Part shown: positions 29,737 through 39,869 of the stretch, in pieces
How positions within the stretch are numbered: position 1 is the first letter of the stretch
Layout: each line of letters opens with the position of its first letter
Source: Trichomonas tenax
Taxonomy: Eukaryota; Parabasalia; Trichomonadida; Trichomonadidae
Direction: 5' to 3'
Length of the DNA stretch: 64,000 nucleotides
Assembly (NCBI GenBank): GCA_023091735.1
Contig: JALKBU010000119.1
Span: 1 to 64,000, forward strand
Made by a program: the position numbers and the translations under genes
Notes under the pieces: generated by a model
Databases searched by the model: none
What the model was told of the DNA's origin: nothing
The model's input: only the letters and a program-made list of their open reading frames with translations

Positions 29737-30720
29737 TCAATCTTTATTTTGAAATTCTTCTTCGGGTCCTTCCATTTCGACCAATTCTGGTCCCTCTATA
29801 ATCACAGGCGCAAGTTCTGGATCAATATATTGCTTTCCCTTGATGTCTGGTCTCTTGAATCTGATGTTGAGCTTCTTTTCGACAATGCATGGATTAACAT
29901 CGATTTCTTATGGAACTGGCTTGCAATTCTTGTTGAGGACTTGGCCAGCCCTAGCATTCCATGTGTGCTGGATTTCGTTTCTCATGAATGAAACGCATGA
30001 GAGAACAACTTGATCAGTTGCAAAGAGGCGGCAAATTCTGCACTGCTGGAAAACGCAGCTGTCTAACATTAACTTATCATTCGTTGTCTCATAGTCAATG
30101 AGTGGGTTCTTTCCATCAAATTTTTTCTTTATGAAATTTGTGTTTGAAAAAGTGACAGTTGAATCCTTCGCAACAATTTTGTATCCCTTAACTCCTTCCT
30201 GCTTGAGTTTGTTGAATGTTGTGTAAGACACAACTGCATGAGAGTCCGCGAAGAGTTCAATGAATGATGAGCACTTGAAGTTCTTGCAGTTGGAGAGGTT
30301 CAAATTGTTGACATTAACTTCGCCGCCATTTAGCGTAACGGCGTTATCGAAACCAGCGGCTTTAGCAATGGAAGAATCTGTAATAACGTTCTTAACTCCT
30401 GTGTGAACGAATGTGCGCCTTTGCATGATTTTTCACCCTTTGAAAATCTTGAATTAACACTTGTAACCTTTAATTGTACGCATTCTCCTTTGCAATTGCA
30501 GTCGGAAACGTCGCCGAATGATATTACAGCTTCATTTCTTTTGTATTTGCAACCATTATTATCGAAAGTTGACTGTAAAAAGAGTAATCGCGATGGTTGA
30601 TTTGGTTATATGATGATGCAGCCTTCTTGAAGCATGTTCATGAAGTGAGATCCAACAACGAAGACATCACCGGAATCTGATATTTTAGAAGACTACGAAA
30701 TCTTCTTTGACTTATTTCTT
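29737..30720 (-). pseudogene. Broken beta-helix-like repeat protein
   Basis: The longest frame (29908-30426) encodes repeats of the right-handed beta-helix type (FDNAVTLNGGEVNVNNLNLS, SHAVVSYTTFNKL, DSTVTFSNTNFIKK, LDSCVFQQCRICRL). It ends at a TAA after KPVP, but the same frame continues for 57 codons to a natural-looking acidic end at 29737. Upstream, a related segment (STFDNNGCKYKRNEAVISFG) is in another frame at about 30430-30600, and another before a TAA near 30610 (ISDSGDVFVVGSHF). So one gene has at least one frameshift and two premature stops. Relatives in trichomonads are large surface-like proteins. Confidence 0.6.
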
Positions 30721-31612
30721 CCTTTGGTGAAATATGAATCCTAGCTATCATCCGACTGATGAAGGAGACTCAATGCGATGGAGAAGATGAAAACCATCGA
30801 ATTTCTCTAAATTCAATTAAATTAACTAAAAGTGACATCCTAATTTCATTACTCAAAATTCAAGAGGTTTACAAAATGTAAGTAACTGAAATTCAATGGT
30901 TGAATTTACAAATCAAAAATTGTTCTTTTGACTTCGGGGTGATACATTCAGCGTTTAAGATTAGTTCAGGGTGAAAATAGGGGAGCACTCCTTTACAAAA
31001 TTAAGTTCTTAACATTTAATTCAATGAATATTTACGATTATTTCCCATTCAATTGTTGAGGTATTTATTACATCACTTTTGCTTCTGTACATCATACATC
31101 ATATTTTTAAATCCTTAAAAAACTATTGTCACTTTTATAATTTCAATTTCATTGTCTTTTATTTTATGTGCTCAAAGACATATGATATTTTTATTAAAAT
31201 TGACAAAAATCGTTGACGATAGATTTTTTTCCTCCATTTTTCACTTTGTGACCATTTAATTTATTGATAATAATACAATTTCCTTTAGAAATACAATTCT
31301 TCATAACCACAAGAGTCAATACATTTGATATGAAAGCCAACACTTAAATTTTCAACAAATGAAAAATTATTCTCATTTCCGGAAAGGAAGGTAATAATTT
31401 TTCTCTATACTGATGCTATATTTGTAATAATAATGTTCTAATGTAAGATTTTTTCTCGACCGTGAAAAAACCGAAATTTCGAAAATATCTTAAATTTTCT
31501 ATAGCCTTAATTACTGCGAAATTGAAACCACAGCAATATCTTTCCATATAAGTAATGATTAACGTGAAAGTCATTCGAAAACTCTTAATTTAAAAAAAGA
31601 GTATTGAAAAAC
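30721..31612. other. Intergenic region
   Basis: No gene supported; some weak codon-like stretches just above 30720 may be further beta-helix gene debris. Confidence 0.35.
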
Positions 31613-32260
31613 TTAAATAACATGGACTTGGCCATTCTTGGAGATATGTCCAATAATGCTTACGTAAGCGTCATGGAATGATACAAAATCATCTGTTGTA
31701 CCACCAACAACTCCACCTAAAAGTTCGAGTTTGTTGATGGCGATGCATGGAGGATCTCCTGGACATGGCTCATTCTGGATGAGTCTGACATACTTAGTTG
31801 TGTATTCCTTATCTAGTTTGAACGTTTTCTCTTTGCAGCGTCTCATTTCTCTGTCTTCATCAACGCAATGAACTTCAGTCCACGTTTTATTGTCATCAGA
31901 GACTTGCAGAGACCAACTGTATAAGCAACAATGAGCACAATAGTATCCATTATCTTCGCAGCAGCATTCCTTATAGCAGCAGCCGCATCTAACGAAATAT
32001 CCACTAATTTTAATTGATCTTTCTGGAACAGAGAAAGTAATCCATGGTTTATCACCATACGTATGCCCACACTGAGAGCACCAATCGTAATCTTTATTCC
32101 ATGGATAAATCGCATATTCAGGTTTCGTTGTTTGCAATGACCCATTTATATCTTGTTTTGATGATCCACTGGCATCGATAACGAAAATTTTGTCATTATA
32201 GTATTTAGAAAAGATGCCTTTAACATCTTCACTCAAACAAAAAGAAAATAACAAAAACAT
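31613..32260 (-). CDS. Secreted cysteine-rich discoidin-like protein, copy G2'
   Basis: A 215-residue protein; the ATG at 32260 is chosen over an upstream GTG, giving a signal-like start (MFLLFSFCLSEDVKG) that parallels copy G2. The domain has IFVIDASGSSKQDINGS, YPWNKDYDWCSQCG, the cysteine cluster CGCCYKECCCED...CAHCC, WSLQVSDDNKTWTEVH, the EMRRCKEKTFKLDKEY helix and LIQNEPCPGDPPCIAINKLE. The tail is less acidic than in other copies and ends SIIGHISKNG. Promoter and coding similarity identify it as the duplicate of 23549-24199. It is intact. Confidence 0.8.
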   Translation of the reverse strand: MFLLFSFCLSEDVKGIFSKYYNDKIFVIDASGSSKQDINGSLQTTKPEYAIYPWNKDYDWCSQCGHTYGDKPWITFSVPERSIKISGYFVRCGCCYKECCCEDNGYYCAHCCLYSWSLQVSDDNKTWTEVHCVDEDREMRRCKEKTFKLDKEYTTKYVRLIQNEPCPGDPPCIAINKLELLGGVVGGTTDDFVSFHDAYVSIIGHISKNGQVHVI

Positions 32261-32289
32261 TTTTGGCAGTTTTATTGACACTTTTTATA
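32261..32289. promoter_or_regulatory. 29-bp shared promoter of a divergent gene pair
   Basis: The two start codons are only 29 bp apart. Read toward 31613-32260, the sequence TATAAAAAGTGTCAATAAAA then TGCCAAAA before ATG resembles the sequence before copy G2 at 23549 (TATAAAAAGTGACAAC... then GTGCCAAAA before ATG), so the promoter moved with the duplication. TGTCAAT and TGCCAAA are candidate initiator/control motifs. Confidence 0.6.
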
Positions 32290-32952
32290 ATGTTTTTCTT
32301 TTATTCGACTTTTTCTCGTTCGCAAACATTAAATGGCATTTTCGCAAAATACTACAACGAGCAGATCATCGAAATAGAAGCTAGTGGATCTTCAAAACAA
32401 GATATTAACAGTTCAATGCAACTAACGAAACCAGAGTATTCTGTTTATCCATGGGAGAAGAGTTATGATTGGTGCTCCAACTGTGGACGTAGTTATGACT
32501 ATCATCCATGGATTATGTACAGTATTAAAAATCGCAAATTGAAATTTAACTCTTATTTCGTTCGCTGTGGATGCTGCTATTCCCAGTGCTGCTGCGATGA
32601 CGACTATTACGGTTGTTTCGATTGTTGCTTATACAGTTGGTCTCTGCAAGTTTCTGATGACAATAAAACGTGGACTGAAGTTCATCGCGTTGACAAAGAC
32701 AGAGAAATGAGGCGCTGCAAAGAGAAATCTTATAAACTAGATAAAGAGTATACAGCTAAGTATGCCAGAATCATCCAGAACGATCCATGCCCAGGAAGAC
32801 CGCCGTGCATCTCTATTAATAGAATCGAATTCTATGGAAGTGTTGTTGATGATAATGGTCAAGAATATAACCAAGATTTCATCTCTTTCCATGATGATGA
32901 CGATGATGTAAGTATCATTGGACACATTTCCAGGAATGGATTAACTAAATAA
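32290..32952 (+). CDS. Secreted cysteine-rich discoidin-like protein, copy G1'
   Basis: A 220-residue protein; the ATG at 32290 is preferred over an upstream TTG and gives a signal peptide (MFFFYSTFSRSQTLNG). Conserved features are IEIEASGSSKQDINSS, YPWEKSYDWCSNCGRSYDYH, the cysteine cluster CGCCYSQCCCDDDYYGCFDCC, YSWSLQVSDDNKTWTEVHRV, REMRRCKEKSYKLDKEY and RIIQNDPCPGRPPCISINRI with EFYG. A run of Asp (DDDDD) precedes SIIGHISRNG. This is the intact counterpart of the damaged copy at 22826-23470. Confidence 0.8.
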   Translation: MFFFYSTFSRSQTLNGIFAKYYNEQIIEIEASGSSKQDINSSMQLTKPEYSVYPWEKSYDWCSNCGRSYDYHPWIMYSIKNRKLKFNSYFVRCGCCYSQCCCDDDYYGCFDCCLYSWSLQVSDDNKTWTEVHRVDKDREMRRCKEKSYKLDKEYTAKYARIIQNDPCPGRPPCISINRIEFYGSVVDDNGQEYNQDFISFHDDDDDVSIIGHISRNGLTK

Positions 32953-32980
32953 TATAACAATATGTAATATTTATATAAAA

Positions 32981-35900
32981 TTAGTTATAAATCTTGAGAG
33001 CTCTTTGTTGATGATGGATTTCACAACATGAGCAATCTGAGCACCATTCGTTCAACTGCAACCTCTTGTTGATGTCTGAAGGCTCCTTGCAAATAACATG
33101 AATCTGCGAAAAAGCTGTTAATTCAGGAGTTATGTTTTGATCCATCTCTGGAACAAATGATGGAATTGCAATATCAAATTTGATGTCATCTGGAAGTTGT
33201 GGAAGAACACTTCTGATGTATTCAACAGTTTTGTCGAAAGTATCATCTATAGCCTTCATCATAAATGGAACACCGTAGAAGTGTTTGTTTCCATATCCAT
33301 CAACGCAGCAAGTTAATACAGTGATAACAGGCAAATCAGAGTCAATCTGATCTTCTGGGATTGCTTCAATTCTTATTGGTAATGAATCAAAAGGAATTGG
33401 TTTTTCCATATCCAGTTTGTCTGAGAACATACACATGTGCATTATGAACGCTCTGTATGGTCTCTCAATTACATTTACATTCATTTCTTTGAGTTTTGCG
33501 ATGATTTGTGAAGGCGTTGTATTCTTTGGCATGAAAACAATGTCATCGAAATCAAGATGCTTTGCATCATTGGAGTATTGAACTTTGTATGTATTGAATG
33601 AGATAAGGTCATTATCCGGAACTCCTTTGAGAATACGCATGAATAAGACAGTTATATTGCTGCAGAATATTTCGCGAATTGAGTATTTTCCTGCCAATGG
33701 TTTTGCAGCCATTCCTGAATATGAATTTTCCCATGGAAACAAAAGCATCGCTTCTTTAGATGGATCGAACTCTGTGTTTGAAGCTTTGGCAATGTAAATT
33801 TTAAAATCTTCAAGAGTGATTGAAGGAGGGAATGAAACTTTGCAAAGTAATTTGCTTTCTTTATGCTCATAATCGTAAATTGCACATGGAACCATTTTGT
33901 ATTTCTCTTCGACATATTGCGAAACGTAGCCTGTATTGAGATGAGGAATGTATTTATATGCAGTTTCTATTTCTTGTTTTTCGTTGTTAACTTTGACTTC
34001 TATCGATGGTTTGATTACTGGTGACTTTGGATCTCTCTGGAAAATCAAAATCGATCCAGAGTCAATCAAATTCTCGCTAAATGTTGTTTCAGTATCCATC
34101 TTTGTCGCAACATGGTTCTGTAACTCTTGGAAAGCAAACAAATGATCATTAATTGGAAATCCAAGTTTCTCGTTAATTGATTCAAAGAGTGAAGAAATCT
34201 TTGAATTCAACGAAACAGTCTTCGAGAACAAATAAACAAAAGACTTTTCTTGATGGAAGAAGAACTTAATGTAAACAGTGACTTGGTCCTTCTTTACCAC
34301 CAATTGTTCTTCTGGACTCTTATCTTGAATGAAGCAAGTTGCATTTCCAGAATAAAAGCTCCTGATTGATGATATTGTCATTGATTTCGATAATGGAACA
34401 ATAGGAGTCTGGAAGATTGCTGTGAACCAAAGTCTAAAGCTTTCTGGATCGTGTCCAAGTCCTTTAGCAACAGCATCATAGAGTTCATCTGTTGTCTGTG
34501 ATTTGAGAAGTTTCGTTTTAAAAATCGGAGATCCCAAAAATCCAAATTCTCCTTTTTCAGTGTTATTTCGCAAAACGCTTTCATCAATCAATTCGACTTT
34601 GATTTCTTTGTCTTCCTGTTCCTTCTGTTCAGCCATCTTCTGGTTATACAAAGTGACTTCTTTTACAACTTCTTTGACGTGTTCTGGGATTTCTTCAACA
34701 GAAATCGGTTTGTAAAGATTGACAAATTCTGATTTCTTGCAATAGATGAGATAATAGGCAGAAGCTCCTCCATATTTCTTAGAAGAGCCATAATTTCGAT
34801 TTATAGCATCTTCTTCTTTCTCAATACTGACTTGAGAGTCGTTAAAACAAAGCCATTTCGATTCCAGAGATGGACGAAGATATGCATAATAATGCCCTCC
34901 ATTGACGCTTCCTGAGTGAACTACGACACCAGTAAGTTCATATATATTGTCTTCTGAGTTCTCTACATACTTATTGAGATCTAATTCTTTCGGAAACTCG
35001 AATTTTGAATTTAATTTCAATGGTCTTCCGTATTCATTAAAGATGAAGCGATTTAAGTGCAAGAAAAGTATTGGCGGAAGCTCAGCAATCCTTTCGCTCA
35101 TATTAACAGTACATTTTCCGTATTCAGATTCTGTGTTATAATCTTCAAATTCTTCTGGTTCAGACATCGCATCAAGTGACTCATAGATATTCTTTTTGTG
35201 GTCTACTGTTAATGTTAAATCGTAGAAATATTCATCTCTCGATGTTATAAACGGATTATCTTTTGCTTTAATTATTTTTTGCATTTTTCCACGGAGCATC
35301 TGTGAAATTTCATTTACCATGCCTGCCTTGTTGAGTTTTATCTCAAGATTATCGAGCAAAACTCTGCAGAATTCTTGAATATCTTGTTGGAAGCCAGTTT
35401 CAATAGAATCCCATCCAAATGAACGTGTCAAAGATTTGGTTGACACTGCAGATTCGGATGTTTGCATATTATAAAACAAATGCTGAAGATTTAATGGAAT
35501 TGATTTTTCAATATCTTCATTTCCTGTCGTAGGCATGTTATAGATCATCCTTCTGAACGCTGTTAAACTGTATAATGCTTGAAGCATAGAATTCATGTAA
35601 CATGTTGCTCCTTGATTTAATAAACCAACAAATCCTGTTTCTTGTCTTGAATTATATGTAGGGCTTCTATATGTTCTTTCTGTTGATTTTTGTACTGTGC
35701 GGGTCGTTCTGACGCGTTTTTCAGCGAGTTTGATATTGCAAGAAAATTTCAGCTTGTTTTCAATTAAAAATTCCTCGAGATCATCAACAGATCTGTTGAG
35801 TGGTACATGTATATATATCTTAGAAATGCTGATAAGCGATTTTCCGGAAAAATTTTGATTTTTTTCAGGTAAAGGATGCTTCATGACTATGTCGTACTCT

Positions 35901-36088
35901 ACGCTGAAGTTTTTCCGTACTAATTCGGGCCCAGAGAACTTAATAACAATCTTTTTGAGTTTTTCTTGTATATTTGGAATAGATACATGACATTTGAGCG
36001 ACTTTATGGTGTAAATTTGCGTTTTCACGGTCTCTCTGGGCAATCCTGGAATCTCCCATTTGAATGATAAAATATCTGAATTGGTCAT
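32981..36088 (-). CDS. USP7-like ubiquitin carboxyl-terminal hydrolase
   Basis: A 1035-residue protein; the ATG at 36088 is used, since the longer frame starts with TTG. A weak MATH/TRAF-like N-terminus (residues about 1-120) precedes a USP domain with the cysteine box GLLNQGATCYMNSMLQALY (catalytic Cys about 163), the QQDIQEF box, PPILFLHLNRF and the histidine box GSVNGGHYYAYLRP followed by WLCFNDSQV. The C-terminal half (about 560-1000) resembles the USP7 ubiquitin-like/ICP0-binding region, with repeated beta-grasp-like segments. It ends with a Cys-rich CSDCSCCEIHHQQ tail. USP7 relatives deubiquitinate nuclear regulators. The 3' end lies 28 bp from the converging discoidin-like gene. Confidence 0.9.
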   Translation of the reverse strand: MTNSDILSFKWEIPGLPRETVKTQIYTIKSLKCHVSIPNIQEKLKKIVIKFSGPELVRKNFSVEYDIVMKHPLPEKNQNFSGKSLISISKIYIHVPLNRSVDDLEEFLIENKLKFSCNIKLAEKRVRTTRTVQKSTERTYRSPTYNSRQETGFVGLLNQGATCYMNSMLQALYSLTAFRRMIYNMPTTGNEDIEKSIPLNLQHLFYNMQTSESAVSTKSLTRSFGWDSIETGFQQDIQEFCRVLLDNLEIKLNKAGMVNEISQMLRGKMQKIIKAKDNPFITSRDEYFYDLTLTVDHKKNIYESLDAMSEPEEFEDYNTESEYGKCTVNMSERIAELPPILFLHLNRFIFNEYGRPLKLNSKFEFPKELDLNKYVENSEDNIYELTGVVVHSGSVNGGHYYAYLRPSLESKWLCFNDSQVSIEKEEDAINRNYGSSKKYGGASAYYLIYCKKSEFVNLYKPISVEEIPEHVKEVVKEVTLYNQKMAEQKEQEDKEIKVELIDESVLRNNTEKGEFGFLGSPIFKTKLLKSQTTDELYDAVAKGLGHDPESFRLWFTAIFQTPIVPLSKSMTISSIRSFYSGNATCFIQDKSPEEQLVVKKDQVTVYIKFFFHQEKSFVYLFSKTVSLNSKISSLFESINEKLGFPINDHLFAFQELQNHVATKMDTETTFSENLIDSGSILIFQRDPKSPVIKPSIEVKVNNEKQEIETAYKYIPHLNTGYVSQYVEEKYKMVPCAIYDYEHKESKLLCKVSFPPSITLEDFKIYIAKASNTEFDPSKEAMLLFPWENSYSGMAAKPLAGKYSIREIFCSNITVLFMRILKGVPDNDLISFNTYKVQYSNDAKHLDFDDIVFMPKNTTPSQIIAKLKEMNVNVIERPYRAFIMHMCMFSDKLDMEKPIPFDSLPIRIEAIPEDQIDSDLPVITVLTCCVDGYGNKHFYGVPFMMKAIDDTFDKTVEYIRSVLPQLPDDIKFDIAIPSFVPEMDQNITPELTAFSQIHVICKEPSDINKRLQLNEWCSDCSCCEIHHQQRALKIYN

Positions 36089-36600
36089 TTTAAATTTGTT
36101 GGTTTTTTGAAGTCGTGCGGTTTTTTCTTCGCGATTTTTATCGATTCTGTGGTGAAATTTATATAGATTTTGCGTCAAATTTTGAAATTCGATTTTGATA
36201 AATCATACAATTGACTTTTATGCTTATTACAAGTCACCCTGGATCCATGCAAAGATATGGGTAGATATATCTATCTTTAAATATTATATTTTGTTGATTC
36301 ACAAAATATTTAGCGAATTATCAAGGTAAATGATTCCAATATATCTAATTTTTACTATCATCATCTATGTTTAAATGCAAACAAGAATGTTACAATATCT
36401 TAAAAAGATATTCATGAAAAGATGTTAGTCTGATGAAATATAGTACTGATTCAAAATAAGTTCGAGTTGCTTCCATAAAATCCAATACAGTTCATTACAT
36501 ATATCAAATAATCTAATTTTGTTTTTGTTTTTCTCACTTTTGTTCTCAGGTTACATATACCATCCAACATAACAATCCCTTTATTACAAGAAATACATTT
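36089..36600. other. Intergenic region and USP7-like promoter
   Basis: No gene supported. Confidence 0.35.
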
Positions 36601-36786
36601 CTAACTATTTGAACACGAAAAACAGAATGATGGACAAAGATAATTTGCAGAAATAGTGACTCTTCCATTTGTAATTAATATTGGATTCCGGAGACCATCA
36701 ATTACTTCGTATTCTGTAATGCTTGTATCAACAAATGAAGTTCCACTGGAACTGAATAATTTTGAATACCAAAAATTATTTAACAT
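36601..36786 (-). pseudogene. Fragment duplicated from the glycine-rich gene
   Basis: A 61-codon frame (GTSFVDTSITEYEVIDGL, then a VTISANYLCPSFCFSCSNS end) is clearly homologous to part of the frame at 37077-37655 (GTSYVDSSITKYEVKDGV...ITENYLCLDNCYPCSN). It is a partial copy lacking both the upstream glycine-rich part and the TP-rich stalk. Confidence 0.6.
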
Positions 36787-37076
36787 TCATCGAGTCCACG
36801 TCGCACCATTTTCTTGTTAATTTTTGGTACCATTTAAGCTACTGAAACTATTATCAATCTGTGGCAGAGTGCTCAATATTTCATTGAATAACATTTGCTA
36901 TATTGCAAAATTTTTTGATAACATTTTAGAAGGAGGCAGGCTAACTTCTTGTTTACCTCTTGGATATAATAACACAAGATTCTCATCAATGAAGTTGCAA
37001 AAAATAAAGCGCAAAATACATTTCAATTCATAAAAAACAAACAATTGCAAGTTTTTGATAACATTTTCAAAAGAAA

Positions 37077-38304
37077 TTATCTAGAATTTTGCTTAAATAT
37101 GAATCTTATATTTGGAAATGGTTGGAATGACATAGTTCTGGGTCTTGAAGTTGCTGTTGGCTGAACTGTATTCATTGGCGTCGAATTTGGAGTCGATTTT
37201 GGTGTCATTAATGGTGATTCAAATGGAGACATTTTTGGTGTGGAAAACGGTGTTATTTTTGGGGTAATGGATGGCGTAATTTCCGGAGTTATACTTGGAG
37301 TAGATACAGGAGTGACTTCTGGTGTTAAAGATGGTGTTGCTTTTGGCGTTATTTGTGGCAACACACAGTTACCATCTGTTGTATCATAACCTTGATTGCA
37401 TTTTAAACAATAAGACAAATTACTGCAAGGATAACAGTTATCAAGGCATAAATAATTTTCAGTTATTATTATCTTCCCATTTATCGATTTTATAGTATTA
37501 TCTACTCCATCTTTAACTTCATATTTTGTTATGGATGAATCAACATAAGAAGTTCCATTTGAACCAAAAAAATCTAAATGAATCTGAAAAAAAGACAACT
37601 CCAAGTCCACAATAGAGCCCACCGCAACCACCAGAGTATGTTGACCCATCTCCACTTTTGTCTTTTAAAAGATTTAACAAATATTCATTCTTTTTAATTC
37701 CATGTGAATCGGAAGCATTATAATTATAATCAATTCCTCCTGCAGGAGCTCCTTCTGATACAAAATTATCACAATAATGAGCTTATTATCAATATAAACG
37801 CTACTTGAGCCTCCTCCGCCACTTGACTAAAATCCATCATAAACATAGTTGACATTTGGATTTCCTCCAATTCCGGTATTTCCGTTTTGTCCAACAATAA
37901 CAGATGCATTAGCGTTTCTATTTATTTGATTTGTTGCATTTACATAAGCACCATTCTCTCCAATCTTCTTACATTTGATTATTTTATCAATGTCATTATA
38001 TTAATCATAATAATATGTGACAGAAATACCTCCTGAAGCCCCATAGACTTCTATATTATAAGAGCCTGGGCTAAGAGTTCCCTACAATAATGCCAACTAG
38101 GACTCTCCCGCTTATTTATATTGTGGCTGTAATGAGTGACCCTCTACCCCCTGTATGTGAAGAAACTCCGCTATAACCACTAACAGTTTCAGAATAATCT
38201 CCTCCAGAAGCTCCAGTTATCTCAATCATGTATGAGCCTGGAGCTAAAAAGCTATCGGTATCATTTTGATATGTGTTTGCTAAGCAAATTGTTGCAAACC
38301 ACAT
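37077..38304 (-). pseudogene. Glycine-rich (ALK-type, PF12810-like) surface protein, heavily decayed
   Basis: An ATG at 38304 gives a signal-like N-terminus and the family motif APGSYMIEITGASGGDYSE. The same strand then shows PGSYNIEVYGASGG, a segment with SSGGGGSSSVYID, and GDGSTYSGGCGGLYCGLGVV, spread over several frames with in-frame TAA/TAG stops between about 37660 and 38110. The intact 3' part (37077-37655) carries a cysteine-containing EGF/furin-like segment (CYPCSNLSYCLKCNQGYD) and a repetitive Thr-Pro stalk of about 70 residues. Trichomonad relatives combine a signal peptide, glycine-rich domain and cysteine-rich part at the cell surface. No membrane anchor is left. Confidence 0.75.
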
Positions 38305-38633
38305 TTAACCAGAAAATGAGTTTCGATTTCAATGCTTTACATCTATCTCAAAAATTGTGAATAAACAAAAACTTTCTATTGACTCTACATCATGTTTATA
38401 TAGTGATTGCATAAATATGATTGTGAACGTTACAAAACTTTTGAGAAACTTGAAAACGTATTTTCCAAAATAATGCACAAAACATATTGGTGAGTTTAAT
38501 TCATTAAAGATATTTTGAATGCTTTATTTTTTGAATTGGTGGTGAAAAATATTATTAGTTCATTATATTCTATATATTCTAAAAATATATCTGAAACTTC
38601 ACTCTATTTACATAACATTAAATAATATAAAAA
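38305..38633. other. Intergenic region
   Basis: No gene or repeat seen. Confidence 0.35.
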
Positions 38634-39869
38634 TCACTTATTTTCACCATATGGATTATCAAGAAGTTTGTTGTGCTCGGCAAGTTCATTACGGATAAAA
38701 GAAACAACATCGTTAATCGATGTGATCATAAGTTTCAATCCTTTGTTTGCTTTCGCCGCGTTCACAAATATATCAACTAGCTTAAAAGCAGAAACATAAA
38801 GAATACTGTGCTCGCGCTCTCGCGCTTCTTTAACGAGAGGTGGAACAAAGAGAATTGCTGCTTGATTGCACAAATCTGGTATTATTGCTAAAACTTCTGC
38901 CAAATGAATGACAGCCAAATGGAAGAATGTATTTGCTGGGTGAATGAATAGAGAGGACACAATTGACTGTATAACATCTGTTGGAAGTCCGGTGTTTGCT
39001 GCAGGAAGAATATTTGTGATGACTTCAAGTGCAGAAACGTGCCTTGGATATAATTTCTGTATTGGTGATGGGAACAAGCTAATAGCTTGATAGAAGAATA
39101 CCATGCAGAAAGATGGCTGCGTCTTCTTGCAAAACGAAGCAATTGCATCCCATCGAGCGTCAAAAACACAATTTGGGACTTCAGCATCGATGCTTAACGA
39201 CTGCCAAACATCATCAGATACAAATTGCTTGTCATACACATTATTATCGATGGCCACTTTAATTAAATTGTACCAAGCAACGAGACGTGTCGTAGTTGGA
39301 TCCAATGGGTCATTAAAGTTGATCTGGTTTGTGTCAATTCGTCGAATATATTGAGATATCAGAACTTCGAGATGCAAATTTTGGATCGCGGTTCTATTTC
39401 TAACGAATCTGTCTGTAAACGTATAAATTGAGTGATAGAGATAATAAACTGACAGAAAATTAACGTTATCGAGCATTTTTACGAGAAGTGAACAAGTTTG
39501 ATCCGAATTTTTAACAGATGCTGATAAAGTAACGGTAATAATCATCGAATATCGGTTAATTATGAGCGTGTCAACTTGATCAACACCGAAAACATTTGAA
39601 TAATTATCTAAAAGTAAATTATTATCAATGATATCTTGAACGAAAGCATTATTGATGACTGTCAAAATTTTGTAGGCGCTCAAAACGTACGGTTTGTCGC
39701 CTCCTTTTATCGCATAATGAAAAACTATTTTGATATTTCTGCGAATAATCCGATTAAGGATATCATCTCCCGCCTGATATATTGTGTAACAGTATGGATG
39801 TGACAGAACTGTTTTAAGTGATGGATTTGTTTTGATTAAATCAAGAAACTGATCATAAATTTCCTCCAT
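38634..39869 (-). CDS. Helical-repeat protein, possible SAPS-type PP6 regulatory subunit
   Basis: A 411-residue protein; the ATG at 39869 is used since the codon two positions earlier is TTG. The whole chain is predicted alpha-helical and ARM/HEAT-like, ending in a charged tail. The N-terminal pattern (a helix, then FHYAIKGGDKPYVLSAYKIL, TVINNAFVQDIIDNNLLLDN, and later NFLSVYYLYHSI) resembles the SAPS domain of Sit4/PP6-associated proteins, where similar helices carry 'bankrupt A, loss of function' style arrays. The match is from pattern recognition only and other helical scaffolds are possible. The gene is intact. Confidence 0.5.
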   Translation of the reverse strand: MEEIYDQFLDLIKTNPSLKTVLSHPYCYTIYQAGDDILNRIIRRNIKIVFHYAIKGGDKPYVLSAYKILTVINNAFVQDIIDNNLLLDNYSNVFGVDQVDTLIINRYSMIITVTLSASVKNSDQTCSLLVKMLDNVNFLSVYYLYHSIYTFTDRFVRNRTAIQNLHLEVLISQYIRRIDTNQINFNDPLDPTTTRLVAWYNLIKVAIDNNVYDKQFVSDDVWQSLSIDAEVPNCVFDARWDAIASFCKKTQPSFCMVFFYQAISLFPSPIQKLYPRHVSALEVITNILPAANTGLPTDVIQSIVSSLFIHPANTFFHLAVIHLAEVLAIIPDLCNQAAILFVPPLVKEAREREHSILYVSAFKLVDIFVNAAKANKGLKLMITSINDVVSFIRNELAEHNKLLDNPYGENK

